Notes: generated by a model not told the origin, from the letters alone. Shown: positions 1 to 6,508, counted from the stretch's first letter. The stretch is 13,269 nucleotides of DNA from Chitinophagales bacterium (GCA_023251415.1 JAHEYX010000046.1:1-13269); one strand, 5' to 3'. Translations and numbers: made by a program.

Positions 1-1770
1 CCAATAAGGACCACCCATATCCCATTTGCTGAACCAAATTTCTTCGGTAGTGCCATACCAACTGCGGGTATCAAAAACTCCGTCGTGTGCAATGAAAGAA
101 CGGAATCTGTTTTCATGTACACCGGCTAACATATATACGCTATATCCACCGTAACTGGCACCAACAGCAGCACGACGGTTTTTATCGACATACGGACGTG
201 TCGAAACGGTATCAATAGCAGTTAAATAATCGCGAATGGGTTGTCCGCCCCAATCTTTACTGATGGCTTCGTTCCATTGTACACCATGTCCGGGCATACC
301 TCTACGGTTTGGCGCTACAACAATATAACCTTCGGAAGCCATTAGCTGAAAGTTCCATCTAAATGAGTAAAACTGAGATAAGGCGCTTTGAGGTCCACCT
401 TGACAATACAATAATGTCGGGTATTTCTTAGTTGCATCAAATCCAGGAGGTAGTATCACATACACCAACATTTTCTTTCCATCAGTAGTATTCACCCACA
501 TTTTTTCAACTTTAGGTAAAGTTAAATTGGCGTAAATAGCATCATTGGTGCGCGTTAAGGCTGCAATTAATCCATTGGTTACATCTACCACATATAACTC
601 GGCTGCATGATTCATGTCGGTACGCGTTACAATCATTTTATTCCCGCTTTGTCCAACCAAATCATTGATATCAAAATCACCATTACTGATTTGGCGAATT
701 TCCGGAGCTTTTGGAGCAGCATCGGTTGGGAAATTAACGGCAAACAACTGTTCAGTACCTTTGGTATAAGCCGTATAATAAATCATGGAGTGACTATCAT
801 TAGCCCATCTAAAACTACTGCAAGTTCCATCCCATTGCGCAGTCACATTCATTTTAGCATGATTCGCCATGTTCATAATAACGATATCATTTTTATCCGC
901 TTCAAATCCTTCACGACCCATACTTAGCCAAGCTAAAGTAGTTCCATCGCTCGAGAATGCAGGGTTTACATCATAGCCATTCATACCGGCTGATAAATTT
1001 TCGGTTTGATTGCTGGCGATATGATATTGGAAGATATCGGTATTGGTACTAACAGCATAAGCCGTACCGGTGGCTTGTTTAGTAACATAAATAATGCTTT
1101 TGCTATCCGGACTCCAAATCAAATCTTCAGCACCGCCATTTGGTTTTTGCGGACAGTCAAAGGCTTGTCCGGCCATGATGTCAAAACCTTTTTCAGCTTT
1201 TCCATTAGCAAAAGTGGCAACAAAAACATGCGAATAATTTCCGTCTTCCCAAGTGTCCCAATGGCGATCATTTAATGAAGTATAAACCAACACATTTGAC
1301 TTTTTAAGATTCGGATAAAAGTCGGTACCTGCAACTTTAGCAACCTTCACTTCGTGCGTATAAATTAGTTTGGTTCCATCAGGCGAAAATTGAACATTAT
1401 CAGCATCTTCGGGCAAGCCATTAATGGTTTTAGCGGCACTGCCATCGGCATTCATTAAGAACCATGTTCCTTTTGAATTATAAATCAATTGACCGTTTGG
1501 TGCTTTACGCAATCCGGTTCTGCTTCCGGGACCTGCAGTAACTGCAACGGGGTTACCACCCCCTACACTAATCTTCCAAAAATTACGAGTAGTTTTATTG
1601 GAGTCAACATTTGGATAGGCTATGGTGTAATAAACAAATTTTCCATCGTCACTCACTAATTCGCCGGAAACTCGACCTAGTTTCCATAGTAATTCAGGGG
1701 TCATTTTGTTTTGTGCTAGTAAGGCATTAGTACTAGCAAAAAGACAAACCAATAGGATGATTTTTTTCAT
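1..1770 (-). CDS. S9-family secreted serine peptidase (prolyl oligopeptidase/dipeptidyl peptidase type), 3'-truncated by window edge
   Basis: The reverse strand reads open from an ATG at 1768-1770 to base 1, giving 590 codons without a stop. The N-terminus is a signal peptide (MKKIILLVCLFASTNALLAQ), probably cleaved after Ala19, so the protein is exported to the periplasm or beyond. Residues of about 40-360 contain repeated 'SPDG/SPDS'-like stretches followed by K or T, typical of the beta-propeller of S9 peptidases. The C-terminal part is the alpha/beta-hydrolase domain, with 'LYCQGGPQS' (oxyanion-side loop), 'APNRRGMPGHG' and the nucleophile motif GASYGGYS, which places the catalytic serine at residue 539. 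The catalytic Asp and His should lie beyond the left edge. Such enzymes release peptides or dipeptides from oligopeptides; substrate preference cannot be read here. It is transcribed alone, 183 bp downstream of acr3. The family call is firm; the subfamily is not. Confidence 0.93.
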   Translation of the reverse strand, partial: MKKIILLVCLFASTNALLAQNKMTPELLWKLGRVSGELVSDDGKFVYYTIAYPNVDSNKTTRNFWKISVGGGNPVAVTAGPGSRTGLRKAPNGQLIYNSKGTWFLMNADGSAAKTINGLPEDADNVQFSPDGTKLIYTHEVKVAKVAGTDFYPNLKKSNVLVYTSLNDRHWDTWEDGNYSHVFVATFANGKAEKGFDIMAGQAFDCPQKPNGGAEDLIWSPDSKSIIYVTKQATGTAYAVSTNTDIFQYHIASNQTENLSAGMNGYDVNPAFSSDGTTLAWLSMGREGFEADKNDIVIMNMANHAKMNVTAQWDGTCSSFRWANDSHSMIYYTAYTKGTEQLFAVNFPTDAAPKAPEIRQISNGDFDINDLVGQSGNKMIVTRTDMNHAAELYVVDVTNGLIAALTRTNDAIYANLTLPKVEKMWVNTTDGKKMLVYVILPPGFDATKKYPTLLYCQGGPQSALSQFYSFRWNFQLMASEGYIVVAPNRRGMPGHGVQWNEAISKDWGGQPIRDYLTAIDTVSTRPYVDKNRRAAVGASYGGYSVYMLAGVHENRFRSFIAHDGVFDTRSWYGTTEEIWFSKWDMGGPYW

Positions 1771-1953
1771 TCGGTAGGTGCTTGTTTTAGGGTTTAATTT
1801 GAAAAGTTAAAAGTAGCGAATAAACCGGAATTACCACTCCCCCAAAATGCAGTAGTTATGCAACACCACTCGTTAACAAGCACTTGCAGGATAATACCGA
1901 ACGAACGCATACGCATCCCATCCACTTAAGTTATATGGAGTTGTGTATTAGTA

Positions 1954-3015
1954 CTAAGCGCTATACCATTTTCGCTTAAACCAAAAGGCTAAATTGACCA
2001 GTAAAATCAAAGCCGGAACTTCTACTAACGGACCAATTACACCTGCAAAGGCTTGCCCACTATTGATTCCAAATACTCCTATGGCAACTGCTATGGCTAA
2101 TTCAAAATTATTTCCGGTAGCTGTGAACGAAATTGCTGTGTTTTTTGAATAATCAGCCCCTAATTTTTTACCAAGTACAAAACTTACTACAAACATGATG
2201 ATGAAGTAAAGCACCAATGGAATGGCAATTTGAACCACATCCAGCGGCAATTGCACAATTAGTTGGCCTTTTAAACTAAACATGATGCCTATGGTAAACA
2301 ATAATGCAATTAAGGTGATGGGCGATATAGCGGGAATAAATTTTTGATTGTACCAATCGGCCCCTTTCCACTTAATTAAAGCGTAACGACTAATCATTCC
2401 GGCAAAAAAGGGTATTCCTAAATAGATCAATACGCTTGATGTAATTTGACCTATTGTTATTGTTATAGCTTGACCTTTAATACCAAAGTAGGGTGGAAGT
2501 ACGGTTATAAACAAATAAGCATACACACTATAAAAAAGCAATTGAAACAAGCTGTTCAAGGCAATTAGTCCGGCAGCATACTCGCGATTACCTGTTGCCA
2601 GCTCATTCCAAACAACAACCATAGCAATACAACGTGCTATGCCTATTAAAATTAATCCAATTCGATATTCGGGATGGTTTGGAAAGAATAGCAAAGCCAA
2701 CGCAAACATTAATAGCGGTCCTATAACCCAATTCATGAACAACGACAAACTTAAGATGCGCGTGTTTTGGAACACTTCTCCCATCTTTTCATAACGTACT
2801 TTTGCTAATGGCGGATACATCATTAAAATCAATCCGATTGCTAACGGAATATTGGTTGTTCCGCTCGATAGCGTATTTATAAAAGTAGAGCTAGTTGGAA
2901 TGAAATAGCCAATTCCAATTCCAATAGCCATGGCTAAAAATATCCATACCGTTAGCCAACGATCCAAAAATCCAAGTTGTTTTCGGGTGCTTGTTTGATT
3001 AGTGCTTGAGTTCAT
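1954..3015 (-). CDS. acr3: Arsenite efflux transporter, ACR3 family
   Basis: An inner-membrane protein of about 353 residues with roughly ten hydrophobic helices, the normal size for ACR3 (bile acid/arsenite permease superfamily). It exports arsenite using the proton gradient. The family's conserved cysteine is visible in 'GIARCIAMVVVWNELA' (Cys129), and the conserved glutamate of a late helix in 'TGNNFELAIA' (Glu305). Both residues are known to matter for As(III) transport. The start is an ATG at 3013-3015; an in-frame GTG lies directly before it at 3016-3018 and cannot be excluded. Either start overlaps the end of arsC (stop at 2999-3001), so translation is probably coupled. It is the last gene of the arsR-DUF6428-arsC-acr3 operon. 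No strong terminator hairpin was seen downstream. Confidence 0.96.
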   Translation of the reverse strand: MNSSTNQTSTRKQLGFLDRWLTVWIFLAMAIGIGIGYFIPTSSTFINTLSSGTTNIPLAIGLILMMYPPLAKVRYEKMGEVFQNTRILSLSLFMNWVIGPLLMFALALLFFPNHPEYRIGLILIGIARCIAMVVVWNELATGNREYAAGLIALNSLFQLLFYSVYAYLFITVLPPYFGIKGQAITITIGQITSSVLIYLGIPFFAGMISRYALIKWKGADWYNQKFIPAISPITLIALLFTIGIMFSLKGQLIVQLPLDVVQIAIPLVLYFIIMFVVSFVLGKKLGADYSKNTAISFTATGNNFELAIAVAIGVFGINSGQAFAGVIGPLVEVPALILLVNLAFWFKRKWYSA

Positions 3016-3445
3016 CACCGGGTATTGATTTAATGAATTCTAAAATTGCTGCTTTGATTTGATTTCGAACTATTCGCGTTGTTGTTAGGCGGTCTTCTAA
3101 ACTTCCACTTAACGAAGAAGGATCGGTAAAATTCCAATTGATTTTAGCATGAACGCCCGGAAATAAAGGGCATTTATCAGCATTGCCGGCATCGCAAACT
3201 GTAATTACATAGCTATAACGGCGCCCTTCTGCAAAAAAATCATCCACGCAATTGGTTTCATTTTTTGAGATGTCAATGCCTTCTTCTAACATTACTTGAA
3301 CTGCTAAGGGATTGAGTTTCCCGGCTTCTAACCCTGCACTTTCTACTTCAAAACGATTACCGCCAAAGTGCTTTAAATAAGCTTCTGCCATTTGACTACG
3401 GGCTGAATTATGAATACATAAAAACAAAACACGAATAGGTTTCAT
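2999..3445 (-). CDS. arsC: Arsenate reductase, low-molecular-weight phosphotyrosine phosphatase fold
   Basis: A cytoplasmic enzyme of 148 residues reducing As(V) to As(III), which Acr3 then exports. The P-loop CX5R is at residues 10-16 (CIHNSAR) right after the first beta strand, as in the LMW-PTP class of ArsC. The redox relay cysteines are Cys84 and Cys92 in 'TVCDAGNADKCPLFPG', and the general-acid Asp-Pro pair is at 108-109 (FTDPSS). The three-cysteine arrangement implies a thioredoxin-like reductant, as in the plasmid pI258 enzyme, rather than the unrelated glutaredoxin-coupled E. coli R773 type. The Cys84-Cys92 spacing is one residue longer than the 82/89 spacing I recall for pI258. The gene overlaps acr3 by 17-20 bp and follows the DUF6428-type gene after 26 bp. 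Confidence 0.95.
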   Translation of the reverse strand: MKPIRVLFLCIHNSARSQMAEAYLKHFGGNRFEVESAGLEAGKLNPLAVQVMLEEGIDISKNETNCVDDFFAEGRRYSYVITVCDAGNADKCPLFPGVHAKINWNFTDPSSLSGSLEDRLTTTRIVRNQIKAAILEFIKSIPGDELKH

Positions 3446-3471
3446 GGTACGATTTATTTAGGGGTTTTAAA

Positions 3472-3951
3472 TTAACAGCAGCCGCTGCCCGGAGTGCAAC
3501 AACTTGATTTTTCAGCAATCGGTTGTGCCGCTAAATTGGATTTGTATTTAGCCGAATCAACACCACATACACTTGAAGCTAAACAAGTGGTGTGTTTATT
3601 GACTAAATAGAATTGATTGTTTTCAAATTGAACCGCAAATTTACCTACTGTACTTTCGGTTTGATATTCCACTTCCAGCTCAAAATCAGCTTCACCGGTA
3701 ATAAAAGCGGCTTGTTTAAAGATACCCAACGCTTTTTCGGGGCTTAAACGGTGTTGTACATCTTCGTCCGTCCAAAGTTGAAAGGAGATTACTTTATCTG
3801 TACGTTCTTTACCTCCGCAATCAATAAAGTGTTTGGTTACTAAACCTACTTCGGTGATATGGAAATGAGAAGGAACCGGAAGTCCATCAGCTTGAATGAA
3901 AGTTAAGGTATCGATTGTTTGTAATGCTTGTTTAAAAGAAGTGTAGTTCAT
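3472..3951 (-). CDS. DUF6428-type protein of the ars operon, cysteine-rich C-terminus
   Basis: A 159-residue soluble protein with no signal peptide or membrane segment. Its sequence and position beside arsR/arsC match the proteins I know as the DUF6428 family, found in Bacteroidota arsenic operons; its biochemical role is not established. The body has a conserved-looking 'SHFHITEVGLVTKHFIDCGG' stretch (residues about 28-47) with two histidines and one cysteine, followed by 'SFQLWTDED'. The tail carries CC at 151-152 and CC at 158-159 (SSCCTPGSGCC), with further cysteines in 'TTCLASSVCG' at about 122-129. Paired cysteines suggest As(III) or other soft-metal binding, but this is inference. It lies 17 bp downstream of arsR and 26 bp upstream of arsC, so it is surely co-transcribed. 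The family name comes from memory, not a search. Confidence 0.82.
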   Translation of the reverse strand: MNYTSFKQALQTIDTLTFIQADGLPVPSHFHITEVGLVTKHFIDCGGKERTDKVISFQLWTDEDVQHRLSPEKALGIFKQAAFITGEADFELEVEYQTESTVGKFAVQFENNQFYLVNKHTTCLASSVCGVDSAKYKSNLAAQPIAEKSSCCTPGSGCC

Positions 3952-3968
3952 AAGAATTGATAGTTAAT

Positions 3969-4301
3969 TTAACAACAAGAAGGATTATTAGAATTGGTAC
4001 TCGTGAAAAAGCTTTGAAAGGTCTTTTCAAATTTTTCAAATGTTTTATAGTTTATGCAGTAACAGGATTTTACACCATCCACTTTTCCTTGAATCAAACC
4101 GGCTTTCAACAAGGCTTTGAGGTGTTGCGACACAGTCGATTGTGCCAAGGGCAGGACTTCTACAATTTCACCACAAATACAGGTTTTACGTTTTGCGATT
4201 TCTTTCAAAATAGCTACTCGAGCCGGATGGCTAATTGCTGCAGCGAAGTCCGACAGTTCATTTTCTTTAGTACTAAACGAGTCTTTTTTATTAAGCGCCA
4301 T
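3969..4301 (-). CDS. arsR: ArsR/SmtB-family arsenic-responsive transcriptional repressor
   Basis: A 110-residue winged-helix repressor, normal size for ArsR. The core runs from 'FAAAISHPARVAILKEIA' (about 19-36) through the recognition helix 'AQSTVSQHLKALLKAG' (about 53-68) to the wing 'GKVDGVKSCYCINY'. Metal-binding candidates are Cys41 and Cys43 (TCICGE), corresponding to the CxC of the classical ArsR ELCVCDL site, plus Cys80 and Cys82 in the wing and a terminal Cys109-Cys110 pair. As(III) binding should release DNA and derepress the operon. It is the first gene of the operon, and its promoter contains a matching inverted repeat around 4311-4338. The extra terminal CC pair resembles the tail of the next gene product. 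A longer open frame on the opposite strand (3957-4334) is a shadow. Confidence 0.95.
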   Translation of the reverse strand: MALNKKDSFSTKENELSDFAAAISHPARVAILKEIAKRKTCICGEIVEVLPLAQSTVSQHLKALLKAGLIQGKVDGVKSCYCINYKTFEKFEKTFQSFFTSTNSNNPSCC

Positions 4302-4310
4302 TTTTATTAT

Positions 4311-4352
4311 TTGTATATCGCAAATATACGATAAATAAATTCAGATTTGCAA
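4311..4352 (-). promoter_or_regulatory. ars operon promoter with overlapping probable ArsR operator
   Basis: On the minus strand a -33 TTG (4352-4350) is separated by 21 nt from a perfect TAnnTTTG -7 box, TATATTTG (4328-4321). This fits the Bacteroidota promoter pattern, and the box ends 19 nt before the arsR ATG. The -7 box is flanked exactly by inverted 5-bp arms TATCG (4316-4320) and CGATA (4329-4333). The dyad extends imperfectly to 4311-4338, with 8 of 10 pairs matching. A repressor bound here would block the -7 box. Assigning it to ArsR is inference from position. Confidence 0.72.
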
Positions 4353-4396
4353 CACTTAAATTTTGTGAAGTTAAAAATGACAGTAAAAGGGCTGGA

Positions 4397-4741
4397 TTAG
4401 GCTTGTCCGACTTGGTCCATCAACTCTGCACAATCAATGGCATTATGCGTACAGGAAAATGTACAAACACCGTTTTTGATTAACAATACTTGTGGCGATT
4501 CGTGAACGATATGATATTTTTTGGCAATGGCTTGCGAAATCGGGCGGTATTGCAATAAATCCAGGTAATACGGGCTTACCTTTTCGGTATTCGCTTCTTT
4601 CCAATTCCGCTCAAAGCGCGATAATGCCATCATGCTGATACTGCAACGCGTACTGTGCTTGAAAATGACTACAGGCTTTTGTTTTGAGGCTTCATCGATA
4701 GCAACTAAAGTATCAAGCGAATTGAGTTGGTTCCATTTCAT
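4397..4741 (-). CDS. ytxJ: YtxJ/BrxC-like monothiol bacilliredoxin
   Basis: A 114-residue thioredoxin-fold protein. The single active-site cysteine is Cys33 in 'FKHSTRCSIS', matching the TCPIS-like motif of the Bacillus YtxJ (BrxC) family. The expected cis-proline loop is 'HESPQVLLIKNG' (about 80-91). These proteins act in bacillithiol redox metabolism, probably reducing S-bacillithiolated proteins; many Bacteroidota make bacillithiol. Extra cysteines at 93, 97 and 104 lie in the C-terminal part, and their role is unknown. The gene is on the same strand as the ars operon and ends 95 bp upstream of the arsR start, so read-through into ars is possible although ars has its own promoter. The ATG at 4739-4741 lies only four bases after a -7 box. 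Confidence 0.88.
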   Translation of the reverse strand: MKWNQLNSLDTLVAIDEASKQKPVVIFKHSTRCSISMMALSRFERNWKEANTEKVSPYYLDLLQYRPISQAIAKKYHIVHESPQVLLIKNGVCTFSCTHNAIDCAELMDQVGQA

Positions 4742-4745
4742 AGTT

Positions 4746-4753
4746 CAAAAGTA
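4746..4753 (-). promoter_or_regulatory. Candidate -7 box of ytxJ
   Basis: The minus strand reads TACTTTTG, a perfect TAnnTTTG match, four bases before the ytxJ ATG. Transcription would begin at or very near the start codon. No TTG was found at the expected -33 distance, which weakens the call. Confidence 0.45.
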
Positions 4754-4877
4754 ACGGTTTGTTGCAAAAAAGTTTGCAGTTAATAACAGCAGCTGATGCA
4801 AATTGTTTTGAAAAGTGATTTTACTCAGGTAATTTAGCTGCCCAAGCCTTTTACCTTTACCACTATAAATTGAAACA

Positions 4878-5168
4878 ATGCTAAAAAAAATCCTCTTCGT
4901 TTTTGCCATAAGTGCTGCCATGGTGGCTTGTAGAAATTACTATTTTGATGTGATTGAATGGACAACCATCATACATGTAGGAATGCCGCTTGATTCAATG
5001 AAAATGAGCCAACCTTCTTTTGTTACCGTGGATTGGGAACATCCGGATACGGTAGGTGCTGAATTGCATTACAAGATAACCGCTATAAAAAATAAACCGG
5101 AGCTCCAAGAGCAAATGTATTTGTCGTTTGCCGAAAATAAATACTTGGGCCGCTTTTCGAAAAAGTAA
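4878..5168 (+). CDS. Small predicted lipoprotein of unknown function
   Basis: A 96-residue protein with a short basic start (MLKK), a hydrophobic stretch and a lipobox-like 'AAMVAC', so Cys18 is the likely lipidated residue and the mature protein would be about 79 residues in the periplasm or outer membrane. I do not recognise the rest, which is rich in aromatic residues at first (RNYYFDVIEW) and predicted soluble. A repeated hydrophobic/polar alternation in 'AELHYKITAIKN' suggests beta strands. A weak -7-like TACCTTTA lies at 4852-4859, 18 nt before the start. The gene converges on the MerR regulator, with a single base between the two stop codons, so the two could interfere with each other. 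The lipobox and normal codon use make it more likely real than not. Confidence 0.68.
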   Translation: MLKKILFVFAISAAMVACRNYYFDVIEWTTIIHVGMPLDSMKMSQPSFVTVDWEHPDTVGAELHYKITAIKNKPELQEQMYLSFAENKYLGRFSKK

Positions 5169-5169
5169 A

Positions 5170-5532
5170 CTAACAATCATATTCGGATACTTCTTGTATA
5201 AACACCCGAATTTGTTGTTTCATTTCGTTTAATTGTAAAATCTTATTATCGATAAAGGCTAAGCGATCGTTCAACAATTGAATTTTCTTTTGTTTGGTGA
5301 AACGCTTATTGTACCAACTGTCTAACAACGCCTTTATTTCAGCCAAGCTAAAACCCACTTGCTTGGCAGCTATTATTAATTCCAGTTTCTCTAGTACTTC
5401 ATCGTCATAAAGCGAATAGTTATTCGTTGTTTTGCCAGCTTTCTTTTTCCCTTTTATCAGCCCATACTTTTCATAATAGCGAATAGTGGCTATCGGTAAA
5501 TTACTTTCTTTTGCTACTTGATGAATCAACAT
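5170..5532 (-). CDS. MerR-family transcriptional regulator
   Basis: A 120-residue regulator with the N-terminal MerR winged helix: 'HQVAKESNLPIATIRYYEKYGLI' spans about 4-26 in two helices and the family's R-Y-Y-E-K-Y-G-L signature is intact at 18-25. The wing is 'NNYSLYDDEVLEKL' and the second helical pair is 'AKQVGFSLAEIKALL' (about 56-70). A dimerisation coiled coil runs from about 78 to 115. The only cysteine is the terminal Cys120, so there is no SoxR-type iron-sulphur cluster and no obvious metal-binding loop; the inducer cannot be read. It is divergent from the SDR gene, the usual arrangement for a regulator and its target. A perfect palindrome sits between them. The start is an ATG at 5530-5532. 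Confidence 0.92.
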   Translation of the reverse strand: MLIHQVAKESNLPIATIRYYEKYGLIKGKKKAGKTTNNYSLYDDEVLEKLELIIAAKQVGFSLAEIKALLDSWYNKRFTKQKKIQLLNDRLAFIDNKILQLNEMKQQIRVFIQEVSEYDC

Positions 5533-5573
5533 TTCAACTGCATTTAGAATTTATTAAGTTATTTTTCCAAACT

Positions 5574-5589
5574 ATGAAGTATACTTCAT
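5574..5589. promoter_or_regulatory. Perfect 16-bp palindrome, probable MerR-family operator
   Basis: ATGAAGTATACTTCAT is identical to its own reverse complement and lies between the divergent merR-type and SDR genes. Its core AAGT-AT-ACTT resembles MerR-class operators such as the SoxR box, whose core is AAGTTAACTT. On the minus strand it falls inside the 21-nt spacer between a TTG (5598-5596) and a -7-like TAGTTTGG (5574-5567), the position typical of MerR-family control. Binding by the neighbouring regulator is inference. Confidence 0.65.
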
Positions 5590-5614
5590 GGTTTACAAGG
5601 CTCAAGATAAGCAC

Positions 5615-5622
5615 TACCTTTG
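5615..5622 (+). promoter_or_regulatory. -7 box of the SDR gene
   Basis: TACCTTTG is a perfect TAnnTTTG match ending 19 nt before the ATG at 5642, the same distance as in the arsR promoter. No clear TTG is present near 5591-5596 (GTTTAC there), so the promoter may need activation. The 16-bp palindrome lies immediately upstream of that position. Confidence 0.55.
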
Positions 5623-5641
5623 CCATTACAAAAATGTTGCC

Positions 5642-6418
5642 ATGAAAAAAACTGCTTTAATAACCGGAGCTTCTTCCGGTATCGGATTAGAATTAGCACG
5701 CGAACATGCTAAAAATGGTGGCGATTTGGTAATCGTTGCTCGAAGTGAAGATAAACTCAAACAACTTCAACTCGAATTACAGAAGGCCTATAACTCAACT
5801 GTTTTGGTTATTGCCATGGACTTAGCATTACCGAATGCAGCCATCGAAGTATATAATAAGGTGAAATCAGCCGGAATTACTGTCGACTATTTGATCAATA
5901 ACGCCGGTTTCGGTGATTTCGGTATGTTTGTCGAAAGCGATTGGAACAAAGAAGCTCGTATGATACAAGTGAATATTACGTGTTTAACACAGTTCACCAA
6001 ATTGTTTTTAAAAGATATGGTTCAACGCAAATCCGGAAGAATTATGAATGTGGCTTCAACAGCGGCTTTCCAATCCGGCCCAACCATGTCGGTTTATTAT
6101 GCAACAAAGGCGTATGTGTTAAGCTTTTCAGAGGCTATTGCCAATGAAGTAAAACCTTATGGGGTAAGCGTCACAACACTTTGTCCGGGTGCAACGGCCA
6201 GTGGCTTTCAAGATGCAGCTGTTTTGAATGAAAGCAAATTAGTGAAAGGAAAGAAATTACCAACTTCTGCAGCGGTTGCCAACTACGGATATCGGGCCAT
6301 GTTAGCCGGTAAAACGATTGCCATTCATGGTTGGATGAATGCCATCATGGCTAATGCTGTTCGATTTATGCCTCGTGCCCTCGTGGTAAAAGTTACACGC
6401 TTTATGCAGGATAAATAA
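5642..6418 (+). CDS. Short-chain dehydrogenase/reductase (classical SDR)
   Basis: A 258-residue cytoplasmic NAD(P)-dependent oxidoreductase. The Rossmann motif TGASSGIG is at 8-15, NNAG at 86-89, the structural Asn at 111, the catalytic Ser at 139 (VAST), Tyr152-xxx-Lys156 in the active site and PG at 182-183 after the sixth strand. The residues after strand two (VARSED) suggest NADP preference. The C-terminal half has a hydrophobic 'MNAIMANAVRFMPRALVVKV' segment, as in the DltE/YqjQ-like group that acts on lipid-like or unknown substrates; the substrate is not identifiable. I chose the ATG at 5642 because the family begins M-K-K-T-A-L-I-T-G. An in-frame ATG at 5588 would begin inside the palindrome and upstream of the -7 box. 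It is probably controlled by the divergent MerR-type gene. Confidence 0.92.
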   Translation: MKKTALITGASSGIGLELAREHAKNGGDLVIVARSEDKLKQLQLELQKAYNSTVLVIAMDLALPNAAIEVYNKVKSAGITVDYLINNAGFGDFGMFVESDWNKEARMIQVNITCLTQFTKLFLKDMVQRKSGRIMNVASTAAFQSGPTMSVYYATKAYVLSFSEAIANEVKPYGVSVTTLCPGATASGFQDAAVLNESKLVKGKKLPTSAAVANYGYRAMLAGKTIAIHGWMNAIMANAVRFMPRALVVKVTRFMQDK

Positions 6419-6500
6419 GAATTGTGCAAGCGGAAAGTCTTTTCAGCAGCTATTTTTTATAGAAATTTAAAAAATGTTTAGTGGTGGCAAGGTATTTTTA

Positions 6501-6508
6501 TAAATTTG
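6501..6508 (+). promoter_or_regulatory. Candidate -7 box of yebC
   Basis: TAAATTTG matches TAnnTTTG and lies 31 nt upstream of the yebC ATG. The expected -33 TTG is not clear (the sequence near 6477 is TTTAG). The leader is A/T-rich and has no Shine-Dalgarno sequence. Confidence 0.45.

Noticed and set aside
607..1275. Two open frames of 106 and 89 codons on the plus strand (607-927 and 1006-1275)
   Set aside because: Both lie fully inside the S9 peptidase gene on the other strand. They have no recognisable domain, signal peptide or promoter, and the peptidase frame is strongly supported.
1771..1953. Intergenic region between acr3 and the S9 peptidase gene, with a weak -7-like TACTTTTA on the minus strand at 1808-1815
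   Set aside because: The box misses the final G, there is no TTG at the right distance, and no terminator or small gene is evident. It probably contains the peptidase promoter, but I cannot place it.
1777..2996. The 11-mer GGTGCTTGTTT at 1777-1787 and 2986-2996, with a 9-bp inverse copy at 1875-1883
   Set aside because: Repeats of this length are expected by chance in a 13-kb window. One copy is inside acr3 coding sequence, and there are no flanking duplications or other mobile-element signs.
3957..4338. Plus-strand open frames of 125 and 73 codons antisense to arsR
   Set aside because: They mirror the arsR coding region, have no family features, and arsR on the minus strand has clear motifs and a promoter.
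1954..4741. The ars region as a recently acquired mobile resistance island
   Set aside because: No integrase, transposase, terminal repeats or tRNA gene flank it, and its base composition looks like that of its neighbours by eye.
5588..5641. An upstream in-frame ATG that would extend the SDR protein by 18 residues
   Set aside because: It begins inside the palindrome and upstream of the -7 box, and the extension is not SDR-like. The ATG at 5642 gives the canonical N-terminus.
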